Below are positions 23,169 to 35,662 of a stretch of 64,000 bases of DNA, one piece after another. Where the stretch lies: assembly GCA_022432975.1 (NCBI GenBank), contig CM039504.1, positions 364,196 through 428,195 on the forward strand, read 5' to 3'. Under the pieces are notes generated by a model, which was not told the origin of the DNA, ran no database searches, and saw only the letters and a list, made by a program, of their open reading frames with translations. The DNA is from Begonia masoniana. Its lineage: Eukaryota; Streptophyta; Magnoliopsida; Cucurbitales; Begoniaceae. Position numbers and translations under genes: made by a program. Each line of letters opens with the position of its first letter. The stretch's first letter is position 1.

Positions 23169-26100
23169 TCAAACAGAAGAAGCTTCTGATTGAAACTCTC
23201 CGTTCTTCAAACAGAGCATTCCGTGCCCCTCAGCATCATAACTCGCGTGAACGCTGTAAAACACGTACACAACCAACGCAAGAGCCGTAAAAAACCCGAA
23301 TCGGATGTACGACTGCCCGTCCAAAGAACATAACAAGAATATGTTCAAGAAAATCGATATGCATGGCAGCCATGGCATCATTGGGACCCCCCAGAACTCG
23401 GGTTTCCTCGCCTGAGGGACCATGCAGTGGAAAATTTGCAAAACAGCGAGGCCAATAACGGCGATGGAGGTGAGCATGAAGAGCTTGGGCTTGCCTGGAC
23501 TTACACATTGCCAAATGAGACTGAACAGAAGGACGGTTAGGGAGAACAAGCAAAGGAACGATAAGGTTGGGCGAGGATTTGTCTGCCCCATCACTACGTA
23601 ACGCCTGTAAATCACGGCGTTCGCCACCATGTAGAAGACGGAGAGCGTGCCGATGGATACAAAGTCGAGGAGAACTTTCAGATCGGTGAAAAGGGCAATG
23701 GCCGCAGTGAAGACACCTAAAAAGTCAAATTGAAAAAAATGAGAACAGTGTATGACAAAATGCTCCACCAAAAATGAATCAGGTGTAGAAATAAGGACCA
23801 CTTAAGATGTTTTGCAATGAAAACCATCATTTTCTGCTTTACACCATTTTACTTTAATGATGCCAATTTCGAAAGAAATGGAGCGACCACATATTCCGAT
23901 CTCTTCAGATCAAATATCAGATCAGATATGCCCAACAAAGAGCAATACAGAAGTGATGGCCTAAAAATATCAGAAGTAAGTTGTGAACCAGATAAAGCCA
24001 ATTTTGCCAAAGTAAATAATAAAGCCGGTTCATCATGGAGGCCAGGTAAGACACACACTAATGTTATAATCAGTTGAAAAGGCAACCTGAAACTCATACC
24101 CAAAACATCTACTTTTTTCAGTAAAAAAAAAAGTTATGTGTTTTCACTTCAACCACAACCGGCTTTATCGATTTGTAATCGAACACAAGAGTCATACGCA
24201 CATATGGTAACTTGCATGTACGGGTGTTCATGTAATGTAACGTAGCATCTTTTAAGGATATGAACACACAAGGTACATGTGAAGCCGAGCAAATCAAGGC
24301 CCCCATGATTTGTACTTTTCTGTTTGGCCTTTTTCTTTGGGCGTTTTGATCGGTCGGCTGCGTGCATCGCCCTAATCAAATATCTACCGATCTGTCTCTA
24401 CCCAATATAACTAAAGATCGACTCTGTTGATGTCTAGTGTGCGACTGTGTGTATGTATGGAAGTAAGAGAGAAACTTCCCGATCACGCACATGTACCGGC
24501 CTGCCCCAGCATCGCCACCATCAGCGACGTCAGTATCCCGAAGCTTGCCCCCACTCCGATCACATTCGTCACCCATTCCCACCCCTCCGTTCCTCTGAAC
24601 GCCTCCGAAAACGGCGACTCCGCTTTTATCTGCGTCATCACACAATTGCACTAGATCAGATAAATGAATGCTACACGGGACGGGAAGGGTATTCTCGTCC
24701 ACTAATCTACAGCTGGTCGCCCAAAAAAGGCAGGATATTGGTGCGAAAAATAGAAGATGGCAAGTGTGAAAAGTGGCGGATTTGGTTCAGAGCGGTCGAG
24801 AGTACCATATCGTAAGGGACGAGCTTGCACATTGAAGCGGCCATTAAACAGTAGAGGATGGTGACGAGAAACACAGACAGGAGAGCACAACCCACACAAA
24901 ACGACACCCAGATTAAATGAAGAAATTTAAGAAAATTACCAAGAAAAGCGGAAGCGTTGACAGGCGTACATGTCTTAGGGTGGACCCTAGCGAACCATGT
25001 GGGGACCACCCCCGACCTCCCGATCACGCACATGTACCGGGCCTGCCCCAGCATCGCCACCATCAGCGACGTCAGTATCCCGAAGCTTGCCCCCACTCCG
25101 ATCACATTCGTCACCCATTCCCACCCCTCCGTTCCTCTGAACGCCTCCGAAAACGGCGACTCCGCTTTTATCTGCGTCATCACACAATTGCACTAGATCA
25201 GATAAATGAATGCTACACGGGACGGGAAGGGTATTCTCGTCCACTAATCTACAGCTGGTCGCCCAAAAAAGGCAGGATATTGGTGCGAAAAATAGAAGAT
25301 GGCAAGTGTGAAAAGTGGCGGATTTGGTTCAGAGCAGTCGAGAGTACCATATCGTAAGGGACGAGCTTGCACATTGAAGCGGCCATTAAACAGTAGAGGA
25401 TGGTGACGAGAATGACAGAGCCGGTGACTCCGATGGGGATGTCTTTCGCCGGGTTCTTGACTTCTTCCGCCATGGTGGAAACGGCGTCGTACCCAATGTA
25501 ACTGATGTAAACCATCGCAGCCCCGTTGAACATACCCGAAACTCCGTGAGGGAAGAATCCGGAAGGGTGTTTTGGGTCGGCTGGTTCAGTGTAATTTTTC
25601 CATTCCCCTTTGCAAAATCCAATTATTATCACAAACGCTATGAACGAAATATGGATAGCCGTCAACACCATGTTTACCACAGAGCTTTCTCTGGTGCTGA
25701 AAAACAGTAACCCAGAACCATTCCTCGCATTCAGTAATGCTGTAAATAGTTTTTCAATGGAATAAGTAAATTTCCATAATTTTTTTTTTGGGTGCTGGTA
25801 TTGACCTGTAACAGATGACGAGTGTGACGATTAAGACGACGGCGACGGCTAATAAATCGATTTGGTTGAAGCCTCGGGGGAGTCCGAGCACTGTGAATCT
25901 CCATTTGGTAGTGGAAAGCCCAAAAGCTGTACCTAAATACGCAGTGAACCCTCTGGCGACAGCGGCATTCGACATCACGTAGTCCATTATCAGGTTTGCT
26001 CCGGTCAAAAACGCCGCCAATTCACCTGAAAAGGAGACTGTCAATACGAAAAGAACGAAGTCAATCAAAGCATTGGAGGGTGGGAAACAGAAAAACGAAC

Positions 26101-26482
26101 CGAACGTGACTCGGAGGTAGCTGAAAGCACCGCCTGCAACGGGCATGTCAACAGCGAACTCGGTGTAACAGACAGCGGATAAGAGGGCGCAGAGACCGGC
26201 AATGGCATAGGACAAAATGACGGCAGGACCAGCGTAGACATTGGTAGCCTGGCCAGTGGTAATAAAGACACCGGCGCCAACCATACCACCGAGACCAAAG
26301 CCGAGGAGGTCAAACCAGCGGAGGGTTCTCTGCATGTCGGAGCCGGAGCGGGCGCGAACTCTCCCCATTTCCTCGAAGGTAGTGGAAACGGAAAAGGCAC
26401 GGCAGGCAAGGCGAGAGGGGGTGTGGGCGAGAGCTCGGAAGTAGGCGGGGAAGGAAGAGAAGGAGGAGGTATGGCCGTCCAT
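23169..26482 (-). CDS. CAT6: Cationic amino acid transporter, CAT6/7-like
   Basis: Five exons: 26482-26101, 26025-25806, 25696-25348, 25171-24940 and 23716-23169. All junctions are GT-AG and in frame; the product is 576 residues, the usual length for this APC-superfamily family with 14 membrane segments. Conserved blocks include GGMVGAGVFITTGQA, CYTEFAVDMPVAGGAFSYLR, GAAMVYISYIGYDAVSTMAE and GQARYMCVIGRSGVVPTWFA. It imports amino acids at a membrane, probably the plasma membrane. Start choice: MDGHTSSFSSF at 26482 fits the family better than an upstream codon. Intron 4 (24939-23717) contains a 394-bp near-identical copy of the end of exon 3, intron 3 and the first part of exon 4; splicing must skip it for a normal protein. 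From memory Arabidopsis CAT6 lies near IF1 and RPS17, as here. Confidence 0.92.
24477..24870 (-). repeat. Partial duplicate of CAT6 exon 3-exon 4 inside intron 4
   Basis: This copy matches 25018-25412 over about 394 bp, with only two differences seen: one G missing (CCGG-C vs CCGGGC near 24500) and one G/A substitution near 24800. It includes the last about 60 bases of exon 3, all of intron 3 and the exon 4 start through the GQARYMCVIG region. The missing base shifts the frame of the copied exon 4, and the natural donor of exon 4 is not included. If spliced in, these pseudo-exons would truncate the transporter. Confidence 0.9.
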
Positions 26483-28243
26483 GAGAAGCGAGAATCCTAT
26501 CCGGCGAACCTTCCTCAAGGCCTGAAAAGGAAGGAAGAAGAAAGGAGCCTTGCGGTTGAAGACTCGCTACAACAAACGGATTATCTTCGGAGTGATGCTC
26601 CCTCTGCTTCAAGAGTTTGTTTTTATAAGCCCTGCCCAACCTCTGTTCTTTAAATTATAATAATAATTAAAATTAAAATTAAAAATAAAAAAGGTTTGTT
26701 TTTTTTCAATTGAAGACGTACAAAGATGGTTCTTTTTCCACCCAAAAGGGTTGTAATCTGAATAAAAACAAATGAAAATGCAGAAGAGAAAGCAAGCAAG
26801 CTCCATTTATGGCTCTTGCAATGGACGTTGTAACTGCCCTGCCCTGCCTCGCCTCTGCCTCTGATGAATGAATTGAAACGTACAAGTAGATACGTTACAT
26901 TACCTATAATCCAACCCAAATGAGACCCATTTTAAAAGTAAAAGCTCATTTGGATAACTCTAAAATCTGAATCCAGCAGCAGCAGCAGCAGCAGCAGGGA
27001 TTGAGTTGATGTACTTTCGTTTTCCAGTCAGCCTCTTGTCAGATCTAAAAAGCATGGGCAGATTCAACATTTTCAAATCTCATCAGTTGGCTCCGTATGG
27101 GTTGGTTTGCTTGATTGAAAGCTAGCTAGCTAGCTAGCTGTAGCATAATATATTAATAGTGAAATGGCAAATAATGAAACCCTTTTTGACTCTTTTTTTT
27201 TTTTTTTTTGTGTGTTCGTAATTGGAGCACCAAATCTAACCCATATATATTTGAACCCTTTTTGTAAAAACAAATACTTGATTGACCAGACCATGCCTTA
27301 TTCTCTTCATTAATTTAATTGATATGCCCATGAATTTGTCCCACTCCATTAGGCTTTTTGACCTTTATTTTATGTTTCAAATGGGAATCCCTTTTCAAAA
27401 CTACTACAAAGAAACCAGCTTTGTCTTTGCATTATTTTACACTTCTCACCTCCTCCTTGTATTATCTTAATTCTCTCCTTCTTGCTTCCATAATTATCTT
27501 TTCCGAATCTCTTATCTCGGTCTAAACAAAATCAACTGTAATTTAAAACTTCATGGGTCGACAGTTTGTCAAAGGAACCCACCCAAAAACTAATCAATGG
27601 GCTCATCTAGTTGGTTTCTTTTAAATCCCAATGTTCAACTTTTTTAAATTATAATCCCACTCTGAGCTCGAGAGACTTAAAAATAAGGCAAAGGCACGCA
27701 CGATTAATTAAATAACCCAAGTTTAAAACAAAAAAAAAATTATTTTTGAAAATTAATTTAATGTTTTTAAAATGCAAAACAATATTCGTAGACAAGGTAG
27801 AGAATAGAGGGGTCGGAAAATGTGCCTAACAGAGCGACGCGTAGACAATGAGGCGTTTGAAGACATCAGTAAGTTCTTAATTAATTGAGACAAATTTCAT
27901 TTGCGGGGTTTGATAACCAATAAATGGATTGGAGATGGCGAGAGAGAATTTGGTAGCAACTGCAGAAGATTACAAAAATGGCCGACTCACTGCAGATTAC
28001 AGAAGAGCACAAAAGGCAAGTACAGCAACCACATCATCTGCTCTCTCGAGTATTAGTAGAAAGTCAAGATTTTATGCAAATGCAACTCATAATTGAAGCA
28101 AACAGAAGAGCTGTTCTCAAAGATCAACCTTAATTTGTACAACCAACAAACCCAAACCTGTCCAGATTTCTACAGCTCCCGTCTTTTATTCCATGGAAAT
28201 ACTTCCAAACTAAGACTTAATAAGCAGATGCATAGATCCCTGC
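26483..28243. other. CAT6-like promoter and intergenic repeats, no gene
   Basis: An AT-rich run (AATTAAAATT-type, 26655-26690) lies just upstream of the leader. A (CAG)8 microsatellite is at 26974-26997 and a (GCTA)n run at 27121-27140. A poly(T) tract is near 27193-27210. No coding region is supported. Confidence 0.5.
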
Positions 28244-29516
28244 CTAATGGGTCGCCTCAGGTTTCTGTAAAGGAGAAAAAATAAATCAAATGAAATTGCC
28301 AAGAATTAACAGTCTGATAGTCAGTACATTATCAGCAAACATAATCATTGATACAAACATACACAGTCACAGATATAGGGCACACCACACATAGGTAATA
28401 CACGATTCTAACACTTTGATAATTTACGTTAACATATAACATTGTCTTTAATTTCTTTCTTAACAAAATTTATTAGTCATTTGGTCGATACTCATTTCAT
28501 GTATACCTCTGCATTTAAACAAGACGAGACAAAATCCAATGCTACATTCTTGACTATAACACATCCCCTGAAAGCATCAAGTGCATCACTAGAATAGACT
28601 GTGAGAACGAGCAAGCACACACATCATCAGAAGTAACATTACTTTCATTTTTTCACTTGTTTCAGCATTGGACCTCAGCGTCCAGTACAGATTATCTTTA
28701 CATTCTAAAGATAACCATGAAGAAGAATACACATAACTGACTCAAAACATTCTCTGACTATCAGAAGACAGAACCATGATCTTCCCCACCAAATAATTTG
28801 TACGTTAAAAGTTACTAAAATTTTCACAAAGGAATAAAAGTTAGAGATATTCTCCTTCACTGATACAACTTAAATTTGAGTGTTGTTCTGAAGTAGTCAA
28901 GGCCGGGAATGACCACGTAATTTAGATATGCATCCACACTAAATTATTACAGAATAAAAAAAAAAAACGAATAAGACGGTGGAAAAATCGAATTTTGTCA
29001 TAGTATGTAATCGAATTTTAGAACAAGGCTCCAATTTTCCTAAAATTATGAAACCCAAAATATAAACTAGGAAATTCTTACCTTATCAGGTTGATCTTTC
29101 CCTTTCTCAGGCCTTTTCCTTCTCTTCCTTCAACCTCTGTTTCTCCCGCCTTTCCCTTTCCATTTTCTTTATGAAAGGATTAGAAAGTGAAATCGATGAG
29201 AAAGAGATGCTAAACCAAACACAGTGAAAGAGAGTCCATTCACAAGAAAAAGGAGAAGTAGGAACTCATTCCAACGTGTCCACCGACGAAAAAAAAAATC
29301 AATCACCAATACTCAATGATTCGAATAGAAAATCAATCCATATTGTCAAGAGAGAGAGGAAGAAATAAGAAAGAAGAAACCTGGATGTAGACATTCTCAG
29401 CAGCACGCTCCTCCTCACTCAAAATCCGACCCTTTCCATCGCTAAAGTAGCGAGCCTCGACTGGTCAACATTGAACGAGCGAGAGCAGCTCGGTTGAGCA
29501 CCGACCTCATAGCCAT
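28244..29516 (-). pseudogene. Mitochondrial F1Fo-ATPase inhibitor (IF1-like), frameshifted
   Basis: Three exons are visible: 29516-29381, 29166-29082 and 28264-28244. Exon 1 starts MAMRSVLNRAALARS and later, in another frame, reads RYFSDGKGRILSEEERAAEN-VYIQ, the conserved IF1-like core. An in-frame TGA lies just upstream of that core in its own frame, so no single frame links start and core; one extra base in exon 1 explains it. Exon 2 gives KMERERREKQRLKEEKEK and meets a TGA; one fewer A in the GAAAAGG run would continue as EKGKDQPDK into exon 3 (KPEATH-stop). The family inhibits ATP hydrolysis by mitochondrial ATP synthase. Both lesions are single extra bases, so it may be a real pseudogene or a sequencing artefact. 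Confidence 0.7.
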
Positions 29517-29528
29517 TAGCAGATGAAG

Positions 29529-29566
<38 letters not shown>

Positions 29567-29754
29567 GGTTCAAGAATGCCCTAATCAGCTTTACCAATTT
29601 GTGTACAATACGACACCGTTGAAGTGAACCGGAACGAATGTACGAATTTGCCCTTACGATCTAATTTCTGCCACTGCTTGATTTTAATGTTTTCCACTAA
29701 ATTCTACGATTTAAGAAACGATCGTCGCGCCTTTCCCCCTCGGACGCGCTAACG
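29517..29754. promoter_or_regulatory. Shared upstream region of IF1-like and MMTAG2-like genes
   Basis: The two genes start 238 bp apart and diverge. The interval has a (GA)n run at 29536-29561 on the plus strand. A single bidirectional promoter is likely from the spacing alone; no TATA box stands out. Confidence 0.5.
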
Positions 29755-32655
29755 ATGTATCATCCAACCAGAGGTGGAGTTCGCGGTGGTCGAGATCGTA
29801 AGCTCTCTCCTGCATCTCTGTTTCTACCCTAAATAATTATCCGGGAAAACTTTGCTTGTGAGATTTGGGGATCTGTTCGCGCTGAAAATATATTAATTAT
29901 CCCATTCTTGCGCTTGTTAAATAGTAGTTTTCGTATTTATTTGGTGGCCTACGATTTCTCGGGGTTTTTATTTCGTAATTTTATTTCAACCTAGATTGAT
30001 CACTTTTGGAATTGGCATTTGGCAATAGAATTCGAGCTTTTTTTTTTCTTCTGATTTCTAAAATTTTGATGTATTTATATTTTTGTGAGATTGATTGGCC
30101 GTTCACTGTGCACTGAAAGACGTTACAGTATATGGAGAAGCAACTTGGCAAGTTTATCACAGATTTATTGTTGGGGATGGATTTTTTGCCAATGTTTTAC
30201 TATTTATTTTGTTGAGTTTTGAAATTTTAGTGCACTGAAAGGACTTGAGTGGAGTTTCTGCGATGTTTGTTACGATTGTTAGCTTTTGAGAAGACTTTTC
30301 CTTTTGAATTTCTTGTTCCAAAATCATCGTTGTTAGATTAGTTTTACCTACGGAATAACCTTATCTCTAGTTCCATTTGCTTAAGTATTAGTAGTCTCTT
30401 TTTTGTTTGAGTGAACTGGACTATTGACATAGATAATTGGGGTTCCTAAATCAACCTATGCTGAAATAAACGGGAAGAAATATGAAGTTTTTTGAACTTT
30501 GGCTATATGAACATTTTTTTGAACAAAAAATTATGAACTTTGTAATTACTAGTGTATACTTACATCTTTCTTATTTGACCTTATATTTTATGAATGACTG
30601 AGTTTTAAATACCAAGTATGTTTGTTTTTCTTTGGTAGAAATCTTTCCTTGGGCAGAGAATCAATTGATAATGTTAATCTTTGAATAGTTTTCTTTACTT
30701 TGGAGATGTTTCACAGTATACTATTTCGTATTAGTACTTTTTTTTTCATTCTTTCTTTTTTCTAAAAAGAATTAAAGCCTTTAGTTCTTGAAAATATGAT
30801 CGATTCAAAAAATTTAACATTGGTTGCTCCAATTCCATTGAAATATCATCCGTTTGATCTCTGATCTTTTTTAATATGTCGTCATATGTATAAGATATAT
30901 ATATATTTATTTATTTTCTGTTAACAAGTTGCCAGTGCAAGTTTTCTATTAATTTAATTTTGATTATTCATTTTTAAAATGCGACGCATACTGAGTTTTT
31001 TGGCTTGCTCTGTAACAATTTTCTTCACTACGATGCCTTCTTACATGTGAAGCTGATTTTAATAAACAGAGTTCAGTTGGGATGAAGTGAAAGTTGACAA
31101 ACATAGAGAAAACTACCTCGGTCACAGTATCAAGGCCCCTGTTGGAAGATGGCAGAAAGGTAATATCCCGTTATCACTAAGTTTATTCTTTTAGCATGGA
31201 GCATCTATCTTGTCCTTAGCTGTAAAATGGAGGTGCTTTAATGACTTTCTTTCTGTCAAATATTAGCATTTTGTCACTACCAGATAGAGTTGCTTAATTG
31301 ATTTTGGCTTTAAAAGGTTTGGAGAGGAATTACTGTTCTGACGTGTGATATAGAGTAATCTTCTATGGGAACATAATTTTCATTGTCAAGTGAAGGGATT
31401 TATTTTTGTAGTATCTTGAAAATAGAACCCTTTTTTTAGTTCTTGTTGTTACCAGTGATATTGTGGCTAACATGATTGGTTTGTCAAAGTTCTCTGTTAT
31501 TTTTGTAGTATCTTGAAAATAGAACCCTTTTTTTAGTTCTTGTTGTTACCAGTGATATTGTGGCTAACATGATTAGTTTGTCAAAGTTCTCTGGGTTGGG
31601 CATCATCATATCATGTTCAGTTTTCAGATAGCTGGATTGATTTAGATGTTGCTGGGGAAAAGGTTAGGCTGCTGTTGTTTAAGAATCATGAGCTGAATAG
31701 ATGAATTATATGTTGCTTACACTATCTGGTAATTTTTAAGTCAATGGTTGTGTTTTGCAATATTCTTGGCAAGTTTTGGTTAATTTTTATTTTTTTGAAT
31801 TTGCAACATTGATACTTGTAAGAGAAACATTCTTGAGAAGAACTGGAGGTTATTTTGTGAGAAAATGTCAAAGTAACTTATTTGAATGAACTTATAGGCA
31901 AAGATCTACATTGGTATGCCCGGGACAAAAAATCAAGTGCAGACGTGGAAGCTGCAAAGGAAGAAATAAGACTCATTAAGGAGAAGGAGGAGGAGGCCAT
32001 GAGGGAGGCTCTTGGCTTAGCTCCAAAACGGGCTAGACAACTGCAAGGCAATCGGCTAGATAAGCATGAGTTTTCAGAACTTGTAAAGAGAGGCTCTACA
32101 GCAGAAGACTTGGGCGGTGGCCATGCTGAGGCTGCAAAGGTCCATGGTCTTGGATTTGCTAGGTACGTAAAGAAAAATGATGGACTTAAATATATATTTG
32201 ATAATAAACAAAAGATGATTATTATGTCTCTGTACAGGAAAAAAGTATGATAACCCATGGCAGGCTCCGTTAAACATTTAACGTTGTTGGACTCAATTTT
32301 AAACTATCAATAGAACATACTCTATATTTTCTGTTTCCTCATTCAATGATTATTAATCTTTTGTTGTGTTGTGGATTTGGTCTGATTTAACTTCAGAGCA
32401 CCCCGTGCTTGGGAAGAATCAATTTCCCTTCAACATGCTCCCAAGATTTCTGATCCAGAAGTGGAGAAGGTAGCGATGTCTGATCCACCGGCAAGAGCTA
32501 CAGAAGTAGAGGAACAGGATGACGAAAGAAAGCACAAAAAAATAAGGCATGAAGAAAAAAGGCGAGACAGGCACGAGAAGCGGCATGCAAGGGAATCTGT
32601 GGACAAAAAGAAACATAAGAGAGACAAAGGAAGAAGAAGGGGCGATTTGGACTGA
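29755..32655 (+). CDS. Multiple myeloma tumor-associated protein 2 (MMTAG2) homolog
   Basis: Four exons: 29755-29797, 31070-31159, 31898-32162 and 32397-32655, in frame, 218 residues. The N-terminal kinase-phosphorylation domain is well conserved: [39 protein letters not shown], then [10 protein letters not shown] and the acidic helix with [10 protein letters not shown]. The C-terminus is a Lys/Arg/Glu-rich charged tail ([19 protein letters not shown]…) typical of this nuclear family and of splicing-associated proteins. Molecular function is not well known; nuclear localisation is inferred from the basic tail. Intron 2 contains a 97-bp tandem duplication. Confidence 0.88.
31404..31600 (+). 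repeat. 97-bp tandem duplication in MMTAG2-like intron 2
   Basis: The unit ttttgtagtatcttgaaaat… to …catgattggtttgtcaaagt is present twice, starting at 31404 and 31501, with hardly any difference (one G/A change near the end). It lies within an intron and does not change the coding sequence. Confidence 0.85.
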
Positions 32656-33456
32656 ACAGGCCTCGATGACTCCTGTATGTTTGCATTTAGCACGAGACTT
32701 TTTCGTTTTAGCTCATCCGGATGTCCATGAACCTTCATTTACATGTGGTTTAGTGGGATTTGATGTTGTATTTCAATATATTATTGATCGCCCAAATCAT
32801 GTGGTTTATTATCTTGTGAAATCTTCAACTGCTAACTCATGTGATGTGAAGAGATGGAGGGGTGGGGCCTTCTCGTCCCGGGCTCAAGATGGCTCCCACG
32901 TAGCAGTGTTATACAGACAACATAACGGATAGTTTTATCTCAAAGAATTTCGGTCCATTTTTTCAAAATTGATTGTGATTGGCTGCTTAACCATACTATA
33001 AGAATAAAACAACATTTTCATAATCGAAAATTAAGGATTTTGTTAGATGAATGTATGGGAGCGTGCCACCAACTAAGCAACACCCACATTCGGGATTCGT
33101 TTATGGAAACAAACGCACGGATTTCTCTCTGTTGCTTTTTGGTGACCAAAATCCCTTTCATCACACGCAAGCTTCCATCCCTCCATTGCCACCAGAAACA
33201 AGAATCTCAGACCTCTTCTTCCTCTTCTCTCTTCTCTCTTCTCCTCTGCACATGCGCCTTCTACCCAGTATTGCCCATTTTCAGCTTCTTCCTTCCTTGT
33301 TTCTTTCCTTTCATGGTTTCTTCTATATTTTCTCTGTCTCGCTTTCAGTTTTAGTTCATCCCTTTTTCACTTTCTGTTATTCTCCTCCACCCACATTTTC
33401 ATTCCTTGCAAGAAACTCTTTCTCTACCATCCCCAGATTGACATTGCTGTAATTTC
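32656..33456. other. 3' UTR of MMTAG2-like gene and promoter of the hemerythrin gene
   Basis: No gene is supported. The right half (about 33200-33430) is pyrimidine-rich with CTCTTCTCTC runs and probably forms the 5' leader of the gene at 33457. Confidence 0.45.
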
Positions 33457-35006
33457 ATGGGTAATTGTTTGAGCGATTCTAAGAAATTGACGGCCGAAAT
33501 TGTGCCTCAGGAGCTCATTAAAGGGCGTTCCGCCTCTACTGCTCCTGCTGTTCGATTGTACGGATCTCCCACTGATAATCTCACCTCCTACATCCGATTC
33601 GCTCTGCTGTACAAGTCTGTCAAACTCAGTTTTGTCTCCTCTGAAACTCCGAATTTCGGCTCCGAGACGCCGGCTATTCAATTCGGATCAGAAACCGTTT
33701 CGGGCTCCCGCGAAACCATGCTCCAGTACATAGAAGCGAGGTTCCCTCACCCACCGCTGACGAAATTGAAGAAGATAGACGACGATGACGAAACGTCGAC
33801 GTTGAAGGTGGTGCGACTTACGGAGATGCAGCACAGAAGCATTATATGGCATGCTGAGAGGATTACGAGATGGGCGGAGGATCTTGCCACGCGCGGTGGG
33901 AAGAGAACGGTTGATCCATCTCTGGGAAGTCCAAGAATGGAGATTAGGAAATTTGGGAAAAGCTACTCTCAGTTACTGGAAGTAATGCTGGAACACGCTC
34001 AAATGGAGGAGAGAGTTCTCTTCCCCGTCCTAGACATGGCTGATCGAGGTAATCTCCACCCTCCTTTCTCTGCTACCCAAATAAATAACTCCATGAAAAG
34101 CATACTTTTTCCATGTTGACAAACCAATTTAGCTCGTCCAACAATCATTGATACGCGAAAATATACATCATTTGTGACTGATAGTTTGAGACAATGAACT
34201 TAATAATTAGAATTAGTGTGTTACTTACTCGTAGTATATTGTCCTGCAAATGTAATTATATTTGTTTTGTGTGCAAATGGAGAGATAACGAAAATGAGGG
34301 AATACAATTAAACTCGAAAAATCTAGTAGAAGTAGCGCAATGTGGCTCCTCTCAACTTGCTAGTGGTAAGGTGTTTGTCTTTGTTGGAATTGGACCCATG
34401 CTGTTGAGCTTGCTAGCGCCTATAGAAAGTCTGGTTGCTAGCTCGTGTTGTGTCGAAATGGTGCGAGTTCGTTACATTTGACGGGCTTAAATTTATTTCA
34501 TTGAATCCCTCTATTGATAGAAGCTAGTTAACCCCATTTGCAGTATGAATGGTAGCTTTGTAATATATCCATGCAGGAATATGCAAGGGTGCAAATGGGG
34601 AGCATGCAAGAGACCTACCCATGATGAATGGCATCAAAGAAGATATCAAATCCATTGGAGTTTTAGATTCAGGCAGCTCTCTTTACCACGAGGCTCTTTC
34701 TGACCTTTCTAAAAGACTTAAATCCCTGCAGGTTGGAAAAGATATAGTGTCAACTTCGTCTAAGAACAATGTTTATAGTTTGTGAATGTATTCTTGCAGG
34801 GGCATTGTAAGCAACACTTCGCAGAGGAGGAGAAGAACTTGCTGCCATTGATGGAGGCAGCAGAGGTGAGCAGGGAAAAAGAAGAGAAGATGATCAAGGA
34901 AATAATGAACGTGATGCAAGGAACGCACTCCCATCTGTTGAACTTTCTCCTGGAGGGTCTTCTTCCTGAGGAAGCCATGGACTATCTGGATTTCATCTCA
35001 ACTTAG
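33457..35006 (+). CDS. Hemerythrin HHE cation-binding domain protein
   Basis: Three exons: 33457-34048, 34577-34731 and 34800-35006, in frame, 317 residues. The N-terminus MGNCLSDSKK carries Gly2 and Cys4, fitting N-myristoylation and palmitoylation and so membrane attachment. Residues about 30-95 (VRLYGSPTDNLTSYIRFALL) resemble a thioredoxin/GST N-terminal fold. The HHE region has repeated His/Glu motifs: QHRSIIWHAERI, MLEHAQMEERVLFPVL, HCKQHFAEEEKNLLPLM and GTHSHLLNFLLEG, suitable for binding a di-iron or other metal pair. From memory it matches the single-copy Arabidopsis family of At3g54290. The substrate or signal is unknown. The last 30 coding bases are repeated just downstream (70-bp tandem unit), outside the reading frame used. 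Confidence 0.88.
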
Positions 35007-35113
35007 CTGTGAACTTCAAGATTGCTCTGTAAAAAAAAACTAAGCCATGGACTATCTGGATTTCATCTCAACTTAGCTGTGAACTTCAAGATTGCTCTGT
35101 AAAAAAAAAAACT
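34974..35113 (+). repeat. 70-bp tandem duplication over the stop codon
   Basis: The unit gccatggactatctggattt… through …gattgctctgtaaaaaaaa starts at 34974 and again at 35044. It covers the last codons, the stop and the start of the 3' UTR. The two copies are identical except for the length of the A run, so the event or assembly slip is recent. Confidence 0.9.
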
Positions 35114-35662
35114 ACTTTTTTTTTTAATTCTTCTTGTGTGTATGCGTGCTGCTTGGAGGTTGAAGATGAAGATTATTATGTTATTTTTTTTGAGTAATTT
35201 GTTTTTTCAATCCGTAAAATGGTTTGATAAGAAATCAACACACAACCTCGCAATACGAGATGGATCTACCCAGAAATATTTTGTAATTTGTACTTTGCTA
35301 TATTCCACAAGAAGAAGAGGAGATTATTGTCATTTCACAATAATAAGTGTTACAATTCTTTAAAGTTTAGTAACGCCCTAAATACTTCATTTTCTCACAA
35401 CTTATTATTAAAATTCTGACCACGACTCCTCTAACTTACATGACACTTTGTAACGGGTAGGTAATCGAAGATGACGTGGCTGCCATGACAAGCGGGTCCC
35501 ACAAGCTGAGGTGTATGGGTCCCACAAGACAATATACTATGTCACGACTATATAATAATAATAATATGGCATTCGTACCATCCAGAACGAGAGCGATTTC
35601 TATTTTCTGGGCTAGCGCCTAGCAGTAGCCATTACCAAGCTCCACCCCTCGCCGTCGCTTCC
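35114..35662. other. Intergenic to ACR12 promoter
   Basis: The stretch contains no gene. It is the 3' flank of the hemerythrin gene and the upstream region of the ACT-domain gene. A tgtatgggtcccacaa/gcgggtcccacaagct pair near 35490-35530 is a short direct repeat. Confidence 0.4.

Noticed and set aside
24147..24379. Small open frames in CAT6 intron 4
   Set aside because: They are intronic and show no similarity to known protein motifs.
32430..32738. Minus-strand open frames near 32.4-32.7 kb
   Set aside because: They are antisense shadows of the Lys/Arg/Glu-rich last exon of the MMTAG2-like gene.
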